DNA of 64,000 bases from Paludibacter jiangxiensis. GTDB lineage: Bacteria > Bacteroidota > Bacteroidia > Bacteroidales > Paludibacteraceae. Made by a program: the position numbers and the translations under genes. The notes beneath the pieces are model-generated. The model saw only the letters and a program-made list of their open reading frames with translations. It was not told the origin of the DNA and did no database searches. The stretch lies in assembly GCF_001618385.1 (NCBI RefSeq), contig NZ_BDCR01000004.1, forward strand, positions 1 to 64,000, written 5' to 3'. Positions 1-7,739 of this stretch are shown piece after piece. The first letter of the stretch is position 1. Every line of letters starts with the position of its first letter.

Positions 1-2
1 CT

Positions 3-3000
3 GTTCCTGAAGCTGCTACGCTGACTGCTACCGATAATTGTGATGTAGCTCCCGTGGTAACTTACAAGGAAGTACGTACCGACGGCGTTTGCCCGAGCAC
101 ATACACCCTGACTCGCACATGGACAGCAACCGACGCCTGCAGTAACAGTGCATCGAAGACACAGGTGATCAAGGTACAGGATACCACCGCTCCGGTTTTG
201 AGCGAGGCTCCTGCTGACGCTACCGTGGAATGCAATGCCGTACCTGTAGCTGCAACACTAACAGCTACCGATAACTGCGACGCAGCTCCTGTGGTTACTT
301 ACAAGGAAGTGAGCACCGACGGCGCTTGCCCGAGCAATTACACCCTGACCCGCATCTGGACAGCCACCGACGCCTGCAGTAACAGTTCTTCAAAGACACA
401 GGTAATCACCGTTCAGGACAAAAAAGCTCCGGTTTTGAGCGAAGCACCGACAGATATTACCGTAGAAAGCAATGCTGTTCCAACCGCGGCTACACTGACA
501 GCGACAGACAATTGTGATGCAGCTCCAGTGGTAACTTACACAGAAGTAAGAACTGATGGCAATTGTCCAAATAATTACACACTAACACGCACTTGGACGG
601 CCACCGACGCTTGCGGTAACAGTTCTTCAAAAACACAAATAATTAAAGTACAGGATACGGCAGCCCCTGTACTGAGTGATGCTCCTGCTGATGTTACCGT
701 AGAATGCAACGTAATACCAGATGCAGCAACACTTACAGCTTCAGATTACAATAGCACGGTCATACCTGTAACTTACACAGAAGTAAGAACTAACGGCGTT
801 TGCCCGAGTACCTACACTCTGACCCGCACATGGACAGCAACCGACGCTTGTGGAAACAGCTCTTCGAAAGTTCAGGTGATCAAGGTACAGGATACCACCG
901 CTCCTATTTTGAGCGAAGCTCCTGCCGACGTTACTGTAGAATGCAATGCAGTACCTGTAGCTGCAACGCTGACAGCTACCGATAATTGTGACGTGGCTCC
1001 TGTGGTAACTTACAGTGAAGTACGTACCGATGGCGTTTGCCCGAGTACCTACACTCTGACTCGTACCTGGACAGCTACCGACGCTTGCGGAAACAGCGCA
1101 TCGAAAGTTCAGGTGATCAAAGTTCAGGATACCACCGCTCCTATTTTGAGCGAAGCTCCTGCCGACGTTACCGTTGAATGCAATGCTGTTCCTGAAGCTG
1201 CTACGCTGACTGCTACCGATAATTGTGATGTAGCTCCCGTGGTAACTTACAAGGAAGTACGTACCGACGGCGTTTGCCCGAGCACATACTCCCTGACCCG
1301 CACATGGACAGCTACCGACGCTTGCGGTAACAGTGCATCGAAGACACAGGTTATCAAGGTTCAGGATACAAAAGCTCCTATTTTGAGCGAAGCTCCTGCC
1401 GACGTTACCGTGGAATGCAATGCCGTACCTGTGGCCGCAACGCTGACCGCTACCGATAATTGCGACGCAGCTCCTGTGGTTACTTACAAGGAAGTCCGTA
1501 CAGACGGCGTTTGCCCAAGTACCTACACTCTGACTCGTACATGGACAGCTACCGATGCTTGCAACAACAGTGCATCGAAGACACAGGTGATCAAGGTACA
1601 GGATACCACCGCTCCGGTTTTGAGTTGTCCTCCATCTCAAACCGTATTTGTCGATGTGGATAAGAACTTTGCTACGGTTACCATTGCATCACCAACTGTA
1701 ACCGACAATTGTGGTCAAGTTAAGTACAGCAACGATTTCAACCACACGATGAATGCCAGCGGTCAATATCCGATAGGAACAACCACCGTGACCTGGACGG
1801 CAACCGATGAATGTGGCAATACCACCTCGTGCAAACAAACAATAACAGTGGTGGATAATCAGAATCCGCTGTTTACAAAATGTTTCACAGGTCAGAATGT
1901 AAGCTTCACCTCTCAGAGTGGCGTTTACACCTACACCATTAAAGGTACAGGATGGGATGCAACTGCAACCGACAATGATGCTCTTGCTTCGTTGACATAC
2001 GACATGACTGGCGCAACAACCGGTTCCGGAACGACTCTTGACAATGCGATACTTAATGTAGGCCTTACCAACATTAAATGGACAGCAACGGATAAATCCG
2101 GCAATACGACAGTTTGTGAATATGCGATCACGGTTATCTACGGCAATGTTCCGCCGATAGCAGTTGATGATAATGTATCAACTCCGGAAGACATAACCGC
2201 TACAGGTAATGTTCTCGCAAACGACACCGATCCGGACGTAACGAATGTCCTCACGGTAACAGGCTTTGTATGGAATGGTACCACTTATTCGCCGGGGACA
2301 GCCACTTCGGCAGAAGGGACGCTGACCCTCAATGCAAATGGCGGATTCACCTTCGTACCGACGTTGAATTACAACGGTACAGTTCCGGCTATCACTTACA
2401 TGATAAGTGACGGCGTGGGCGGCACAGCTTCTGCAAAACTGATTATCACGGTAACGGCGGTCAATGACGCACCGGTAGCCAGACCTGACGTATACACCAC
2501 ACCGGAAGACACACCGGTAAGCGGTAATGTATTGGCAAATGACTCTGACGTGGATGGTGATCCGCTTTCGGTAGCCAACATCGTTGTAGGCGAAAAAGTC
2601 TACACAACGCCGGCTTCTGTCAACGTCTCTTCAACGGGTACTCTTGTGGCTGCTGCCAATGGAGCATTCACATTTACACCGGCTCTTAATTTCAACGGAA
2701 AAGTACCGACTGTCTTCTATCGTGCAACTGATGGTTCGGCTGTTGTTTCTTCAACACTCGACATTACGGTAACGGCAGCGAATGACAATCCTGTTGCCAA
2801 TGCAGATGTGAAAAGTACACCGGAAGACACTCCGTTAAACGATAACGTACTGACCAATGATGCCGATGTGGATGGCGATCCGCTGACAGTGACCGGATTT
2901 ACAATCGGAGGTACTGCTTATAGCGCCGGAGCTACAGCTACAATGACAGGTATTGGCACAATAATTATCAATACCAATGGTAGCTACACCTTTACTCCGA

Positions 3001-4151
3001 TGGCTAACTACAATGGTTCTGTTCCTGTTATCACTTACAACATCAGCGATGGCAATGGTGGCACAGCTTCCGGCACGTTGACAATTACTGTCACCTCGGT
3101 TTCTGATCCTCCTGTTGCAGTCAATGACAATGTGACGATGATTCAGAATACAAGTACAACCATCAACGTATTGTCCAATGACAGCTTTGGCCCGGATGGA
3201 CCATCCACCACTGCAATCACAGCCACAAGCGCGGCTCACGGAACGGTAACGGTAAATAACGGCGGAACGCCGAACAATCCGACAGACGACAAGATTGTTT
3301 ACACTCCGACAACCGGATACACAGGTTCCGACTCGTTTACCTATACGATAGCTGCAAGCAACGGTCTGACATCGACGGCTACGGTAACCATTACGGTGAG
3401 ACCATATACAGATATGATGACCTTCAACAAGAGGTCAACCTCACCGGTAAACAACGGAGATGGCACTGTTAACTGGAAATACACCATATCGGTAACCAAC
3501 AAATTAACCACTGACTCAATTACCTCGATACATATTACCGATGACCTGAGCAGGGTAATTTTAAGTCCGATGGAATTCCGGGTGGTTGGTATTACGGCAA
3601 CCGGCAAGTTGAAAGCAAACGGGCTCTTTGACGGCGTTACCCGCACCAACGTATTGCTCGATGGCAGTGCAGTGGCACCTAACAGCACGGAAGAGATCAC
3701 CATTGAAGTGCACACCACATTGAACCGGTTCTTTGGAACAGTCTACAATCAGGCTGTGCTTGACGGATCGTCCAGGACTACCGGAGCCATCTCCAATGTC
3801 TTATCTGATGACCCATCGAACACTGAAGGTGCATTCCCGAGACCGACAAAGACGGAGATACCTGAGATTCTGATTATCCCGGATGCGTTTACGCCTAACC
3901 AGGATGGTCATAATGATAAATTCACAATCATTCACTCCTCACGAATCACTATCTCTCTGGAAGTCTTCAACCGTTGGGGTAATAAGGTTTACGAGAGCAA
4001 CGATTATCAAAACGACTGGGACGGTAAGGGCAGCGGACATCTGTTGGGTCAGAATCTGCCAAGCGGAACATATTATTACATCATAGTGATCCGCAATACA
4101 GAAACGAATAAGGTTGAAAAACTAGCAAGCTATATCACATTGAGACGTTAA
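3..4151 (+). CDS. Giant repeat adhesin, T9SS type B sorting domain (5' end outside window)
   Basis: The reading frame is open to the left edge, so only the C-terminal ~1380 residues are visible; the internal GTG at 54 is not a start. First come seven tandem 79-residue Ig/HYR-like units, one partial and six complete, each built on a V-E-C-N-A-V-P ... D-N-C-D ... TWTATDACGN pattern. Two more divergent HYR-type domains follow (~540-700). Then come three cadherin-like/tandem-95 modules with AVDDN-PED-GNVLANDTD motifs, another Big_9-like module, and a DUF11-like domain. The last ~90 residues (PDAFTPNQDGHNDKF, FNRWGNKVYES, LPSGTYYYII) form a gliding-motility-type CHU_C domain, the type B sorting signal of the type IX secretion system. 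The protein is therefore expected to cross the outer membrane through T9SS and act at or beyond the cell surface, for example in adhesion or gliding. The PorP/SprF gene 118 bp downstream fits a dedicated partner. The ligand cannot be read from the sequence. Confidence 0.93.
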   Translation, partial: VPEAATLTATDNCDVAPVVTYKEVRTDGVCPSTYTLTRTWTATDACSNSASKTQVIKVQDTTAPVLSEAPADATVECNAVPVAATLTATDNCDAAPVVTYKEVSTDGACPSNYTLTRIWTATDACSNSSSKTQVITVQDKKAPVLSEAPTDITVESNAVPTAATLTATDNCDAAPVVTYTEVRTDGNCPNNYTLTRTWTATDACGNSSSKTQIIKVQDTAAPVLSDAPADVTVECNVIPDAATLTASDYNSTVIPVTYTEVRTNGVCPSTYTLTRTWTATDACGNSSSKVQVIKVQDTTAPILSEAPADVTVECNAVPVAATLTATDNCDVAPVVTYSEVRTDGVCPSTYTLTRTWTATDACGNSASKVQVIKVQDTTAPILSEAPADVTVECNAVPEAATLTATDNCDVAPVVTYKEVRTDGVCPSTYSLTRTWTATDACGNSASKTQVIKVQDTKAPILSEAPADVTVECNAVPVAATLTATDNCDAAPVVTYKEVRTDGVCPSTYTLTRTWTATDACNNSASKTQVIKVQDTTAPVLSCPPSQTVFVDVDKNFATVTIASPTVTDNCGQVKYSNDFNHTMNASGQYPIGTTTVTWTATDECGNTTSCKQTITVVDNQNPLFTKCFTGQNVSFTSQSGVYTYTIKGTGWDATATDNDALASLTYDMTGATTGSGTTLDNAILNVGLTNIKWTATDKSGNTTVCEYAITVIYGNVPPIAVDDNVSTPEDITATGNVLANDTDPDVTNVLTVTGFVWNGTTYSPGTATSAEGTLTLNANGGFTFVPTLNYNGTVPAITYMISDGVGGTASAKLIITVTAVNDAPVARPDVYTTPEDTPVSGNVLANDSDVDGDPLSVANIVVGEKVYTTPASVNVSSTGTLVAAANGAFTFTPALNFNGKVPTVFYRATDGSAVVSSTLDITVTAANDNPVANADVKSTPEDTPLNDNVLTNDADVDGDPLTVTGFTIGGTAYSAGATATMTGIGTIIINTNGSYTFTPMANYNGSVPVITYNISDGNGGTASGTLTITVTSVSDPPVAVNDNVTMIQNTSTTINVLSNDSFGPDGPSTTAITATSAAHGTVTVNNGGTPNNPTDDKIVYTPTTGYTGSDSFTYTIAASNGLTSTATVTITVRPYTDMMTFNKRSTSPVNNGDGTVNWKYTISVTNKLTTDSITSIHITDDLSRVILSPMEFRVVGITATGKLKANGLFDGVTRTNVLLDGSAVAPNSTEEITIEVHTTLNRFFGTVYNQAVLDGSSRTTGAISNVLSDDPSNTEGAFPRPTKTEIPEILIIPDAFTPNQDGHNDKFTIIHSSRITISLEVFNRWGNKVYESNDYQNDWDGKGSGHLLGQNLPSGTYYYIIVIRNTETNKVEKLASYITLRR
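189..1610 (+). repeat. Six complete 237-bp in-frame tandem repeats
   Basis: The codon for Ala in the A-P-[VI]-L-S-[ED]-A-P motif recurs at 189, 426, 663, 900, 1137, 1374 and 1611, an exact period of 237 bp (79 codons). A further partial unit runs off the left edge. Units from 900 to 1610 are nearly identical at the nucleotide level, whereas the unit starting at 663 is clearly diverged. This suggests recent homogenisation or expansion by recombination. Unit 426 has Ser in place of the first Cys, and unit 663 lacks the D-N-C-D cysteine. Confidence 0.95.
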
Positions 4152-4167
4152 CAGCAATACCGGCAAA

Positions 4168-4202
4168 GTGGAGTTGTCTTTTAGTAAACGAAAGCACTCC
4201 AC
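4168..4202 (+). terminator. Possible stem-loop after the adhesin gene
   Basis: A perfect 7-bp stem (GTGGAGT 4168-4174 with ACTCCAC 4196-4202) lies 17 bases after the adhesin stop codon. It has a long loop and no U-tract, so it may be only an attenuator or an RNA processing hairpin. Confidence 0.3.
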
Positions 4203-4269
4203 GATACCGGGAAACGTTAACTATGAAAATGGCAGAGACAGGCATGAATAACCATTAAAATTTACGACA

Positions 4270-5205
4270 ATGTTACATACTCTGACTTCCAAATTATCAT
4301 TGATTCTTACCACAGGTTTGCTGCTGCTTTGCGGCACCCTGAAGGGTCAACAAGAGCCGATGTATTCTCAATACATGTTCAATATGATCCATATTAACCC
4401 GGCTTATACAGGTAATCGCGCAGTTGACAATATAACAGCCTTGTATCGGGCTCAGTGGATAGGTATTACCGGAGCACCCAGAACCGGGTCCATCACATGG
4501 GACAGACGCATTGAAGGCAGCAATGAAGGCATTGGCCTGCAGGTCTACAATGACCAAATGGGCATTGAAAAGACAACCGGCGTACAGGCATTCTATTCGC
4601 ACCGTATTCCTTTCAACGACGCATTCCTGTCTTTGGGTGTAAGCGGAGGTCTTTTAAACTACAGGGCAAACCTTTCAGAAACCAATCCGCTGGATCAAAC
4701 CGATCCACTGTTGCAAAACGATGTGAGCGGATGGTTGCCCACTGCCGGATTCGGGATGTTATTTGCCACCGAAAAATGGTATGTTGGTCTTTCTGTTCCG
4801 GCCTTGTTGCACACAAAAATAGAAGCCGAAAACCAGTTGAACCAAAAGAGTTTCGGAGCCAACAATCACTATTTTCTCACCGGCGGTTATCTCTTTACGC
4901 TTTCACCGGTCATCAAACTCAAACCGTCTGTTTTGATCAAGGCCGTAAAAGGGGCTACCGTTCAATACGATTTTAACCTCAACGGGTGGTTCCATGATAT
5001 ACTGGGTGTGGGAGTCAGTTACCGGACAGGCGATGCTTTCGTGGGCATGGTGGAATTTCAGGTACTTCCGCAACTGCGTATCGGATACTCATACGACTAT
5101 ACGATTTCCGATCTGAAAAGTTACAACAAAGGAACGCATGAAATTATGCTCAGACTCGAACTGGGTGGAGCCAGCAAAGAAGTTCAGTCTCCCAGATACT
5201 ACTAA
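4270..5205 (+). CDS. PorP/SprF family type IX secretion outer-membrane protein
   Basis: This 311-residue protein has a signal peptide (~1-26) followed at once by QEPMYSQYMFNMIHINPAYTG, the hallmark N-terminus of the PorP/SprF family. The remainder alternates short amphipathic beta strands, as expected of an outer-membrane beta barrel. In Flavobacterium, SprF is needed for surface display of the type B sorting-domain adhesin SprB, and PorP/SprF paralogues commonly sit directly downstream of CHU_C-domain proteins. Here the gene follows such an adhesin and precedes an OmpA/PD40 protein, so it is best read as the dedicated outer-membrane receptor or shuttle for that adhesin. The family call is from sequence; the pairing is inference from gene order. 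Length is normal for the family. Confidence 0.92.
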   Translation: MLHTLTSKLSLILTTGLLLLCGTLKGQQEPMYSQYMFNMIHINPAYTGNRAVDNITALYRAQWIGITGAPRTGSITWDRRIEGSNEGIGLQVYNDQMGIEKTTGVQAFYSHRIPFNDAFLSLGVSGGLLNYRANLSETNPLDQTDPLLQNDVSGWLPTAGFGMLFATEKWYVGLSVPALLHTKIEAENQLNQKSFGANNHYFLTGGYLFTLSPVIKLKPSVLIKAVKGATVQYDFNLNGWFHDILGVGVSYRTGDAFVGMVEFQVLPQLRIGYSYDYTISDLKSYNKGTHEIMLRLELGGASKEVQSPRYY

Positions 5206-5293
5206 CCGGCTCGTGTCATAATAATGCGTCCTAAAATAGGTGAAAGCCAAAGTAATACAGATCAAGTTTATAAACCAGATAATTAGCACAACT

Positions 5294-7525
5294 ATGAAAA
5301 CTATTACCCAAATATCCAACCGCATATTGACATCATTATTACTTTTGCTGGCGATGGGTAGTTTTACCTTGTTTGCCCAAAGCGGAATGAACATTACTGC
5401 AGATATCAGTCAGGGTGATGCGGCTTATGTGGCAAAAAAATATGTTTTAGCTGCCGGTTATTACGAAAAGAGTATTGCCAGGGGGAATGTTTTAACACCG
5501 GTATACTGGACAAAACTTGCTGACTGTTACTGGCAAACCAGATCGTACGATAAATGCAAAAAAGCATACGACCACCTACTCGCAAAAAATTCAGGTTCTC
5601 TTTCCAATACGGATCGTATCCGTTTGGCTGAGATTGCGGCACGCGCCCACCAATACAAGAAAGCAGGCGAATGGCTCAAAGGTATTCCGGGATTCGAACA
5701 AAAAGCCGAAGCTTTCATGGATGCCGGCAAACTGGCAGAAATGGAAAAAGACTCCGCCGACTGGCAAATGAGTTTTCCGGACATGAACACTCCCTACAGG
5801 GAATTTGCACCACTACTCAACAGCAATACATTATTATTCAGCAGCAACCGTCCTTACGCATCCAAAACAAGAGCTTTCGACTGGGACGGAGGAAACTATT
5901 CGCGCCTGTGGCAGGTAGATAAGAACACATTGAGCACTCAGCCGGTATCCTCATTAACCGGCAAACAAATTACTGACCTTTCAGCAATACCAACCAAATC
6001 TAAAGAGAAGAGGATAGCGGGCGTCTATGAAGGAGCAGATACAAAGGCTTCTGCGCCCGCTTTATCGGTAGCTTTTCCACGCAATTACCTGCAGGGAAAT
6101 ACTTTTGTGGGTTCTCTTGTGGAAGGGTTGGACAATGTGCCTTACAATGCAGGCGGTGTTTCAATCGACAAAAACAATACCATTTATTTCTCGGCCAACT
6201 ATGACCACCCCGATGCGAATAAAATCAACCGTATCCGACTGATGCAGGGATCATACGACGGCAAAAAGATAACCAACATCAAGGCTTTGCCATTTGGCGA
6301 TCCCAATCAGTATTCGGCAATGCATCCTGCGGTAAATCCGGAAGGAACATTGTTGGTATTCAGCAGTGATATGCCAAACGGAAAAGGTGGTTACGACCTG
6401 TATGTTAGCAAAAGAAACGACAGCTCTCAATCGTGGGGCGAACCCCAAAAACTGGATGTGATCAATACTGCCGGAAACGAAGTGTTCCCGTCCATTACCG
6501 AAGACGGCTACCTGTACTACAGCAGTGATGGACGTCCCGGTCTGGGAGGACTGGATATTTACCGCATCCCGTTGAAAGACCTTCTTGCCGGAAATGATAG
6601 TTCGGAACACCTGAGCTATCCTATCAACAGCAATACCGACGATTTCGGATGGACACAGGGAGCGAGCGCCTCAACAGGATTTTTCACCTCCGATCGTATC
6701 GGTGGCAACGACAATATCTTCGGATTCAACTACGAAAAGAAAATCTATTCTTCTCTGATAGAAGGTTATGTAAAAGACAAAAGAACGCTCCAGCCAATCA
6801 GCGACGTATCGGTTTTTGTTTTCGACCCGAAAGAACGAAAAGTATATGTGCTGAAAACGGATGCTAACGGTAAATACAGCATGGAAGTCAAACATCCGTC
6901 CGATATAATTGTGAAGGCTGTTGCCAATCCGTGCAATTACGCCATCGAAGGAGTGAAGCAAAACTGCAACTGCGACTGTCTCGCCATGCAGGTGGTTAAC
7001 CCCTCGAAAGCTACAATGGTTCAGCCGGCACCACGCGATTTGCTGCTCGACAAGTTTGCCATCGGCATGAAATGGAAACTGGACAACATCCATTACGATT
7101 TCGACAAATGGAATATCCGCGCCGATGCACGTCCGATTCTTGACAGTCTGGTTACCATCATGAAAATCTATCCGATCGACATAGAACTCAGCGCCCACAC
7201 AGACTGTCGCGGTTCCTACAGCTACAACGACACACTGTCTGACAAGCGGGCCAGATCGGCTGTTGCATACATTGTATCAAAGGGCATTAACCAAAATCGA
7301 ATAATAGCAAAAGGTTATGGAGAACATCAACTGCTAAACCGTTGTGATAACGGCGTTTGGTGCAGTGAAGCAGATCATCAGCTTAATCGTCGAACAGAGA
7401 TTAAGGTGTTAAGTTACAGCTCAGACAAAGAAACACCGGGAGCTTTCGACCCGAATAAATTCAAAGCGGGAGAACAGCTCGATCCAACTATACTTCCGGC
7501 CAATTTCTTCGAACAATGCAAGTAG
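5294..7525 (+). CDS. OmpA-family protein with TPR, PD40 and carboxypeptidase-regulatory domains (T9SS-associated)
   Basis: The ATG at 5294 is chosen over an upstream GTG at 5240 because it places a clean signal peptide (MKTITQISNRILTSLLLLLA...) at the N-terminus, giving 743 residues. A TPR-like helical region (~30-150) is followed by WD40-like PD40 beta-propeller repeats (~160-480; motifs such as FPSITEDGYLYYSSDGRPGLGG). Next are a carboxypeptidase-regulatory-like fold (~500-590) and a C-terminal OmpA peptidoglycan-binding domain with AHTDCRG near residue 634. This architecture is shared with PorE-type and other T9SS-linked OmpA proteins, which anchor secretion complexes to peptidoglycan in the periplasm. 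It completes an adhesin-PorP/SprF-OmpA cassette, and the three genes probably form an operon. A role as a structural accessory of surface delivery is inferred from family and context. Confidence 0.9.
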   Translation: MKTITQISNRILTSLLLLLAMGSFTLFAQSGMNITADISQGDAAYVAKKYVLAAGYYEKSIARGNVLTPVYWTKLADCYWQTRSYDKCKKAYDHLLAKNSGSLSNTDRIRLAEIAARAHQYKKAGEWLKGIPGFEQKAEAFMDAGKLAEMEKDSADWQMSFPDMNTPYREFAPLLNSNTLLFSSNRPYASKTRAFDWDGGNYSRLWQVDKNTLSTQPVSSLTGKQITDLSAIPTKSKEKRIAGVYEGADTKASAPALSVAFPRNYLQGNTFVGSLVEGLDNVPYNAGGVSIDKNNTIYFSANYDHPDANKINRIRLMQGSYDGKKITNIKALPFGDPNQYSAMHPAVNPEGTLLVFSSDMPNGKGGYDLYVSKRNDSSQSWGEPQKLDVINTAGNEVFPSITEDGYLYYSSDGRPGLGGLDIYRIPLKDLLAGNDSSEHLSYPINSNTDDFGWTQGASASTGFFTSDRIGGNDNIFGFNYEKKIYSSLIEGYVKDKRTLQPISDVSVFVFDPKERKVYVLKTDANGKYSMEVKHPSDIIVKAVANPCNYAIEGVKQNCNCDCLAMQVVNPSKATMVQPAPRDLLLDKFAIGMKWKLDNIHYDFDKWNIRADARPILDSLVTIMKIYPIDIELSAHTDCRGSYSYNDTLSDKRARSAVAYIVSKGINQNRIIAKGYGEHQLLNRCDNGVWCSEADHQLNRRTEIKVLSYSSDKETPGAFDPNKFKAGEQLDPTILPANFFEQCK

Positions 7526-7559
7526 AATTTTAATCAACAAAATGATCTGCGGAAGTTAG

Positions 7560-7600
7560 GGAGTGCTTCTCTTTGGGAAAAGAGAAGCCTCCTGTCTTTT
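7560..7600 (+). terminator. Rho-independent terminator after the OmpA gene
   Basis: Stem GGAG-(bulged T)-GCTTCTCTTT (7560-7574) pairs with AAAGAGAAGC-CTCC (7579-7592) around a 4-nt loop and is followed by TGTCTTTT. It lies 34 bases after the stop and separates the T9SS cassette from the next gene. Confidence 0.7.
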
Positions 7601-7739
7601 ACGGTACAGACCGGGCATTAGCCATCAATCCGGTTAAAACTTATAATTACGCTATTAAAAGGCACATCTCAATCGGAGAGCACCTCATACATAGTAAAAG
7701 TCAGAATAATGCCTTGTTTTAACAAGAAAACTTATTGCC

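Noticed and set aside
1-1610. Possible CRISPR array
   Set aside because: Repeats are 237-bp coding units with no unique spacers; they are in-frame protein repeats.
741-1640. A 299-codon open frame antisense to the adhesin repeats
   Set aside because: It runs opposite to the 237-bp repeats and merely mirrors their periodicity; the sense strand has clear domains.
6671-7198. A 175-codon minus-strand frame within the OmpA gene
   Set aside because: The overlapping plus-strand OmpA/CarboxypepD domains are unmistakable, and the minus frame has no family signature.
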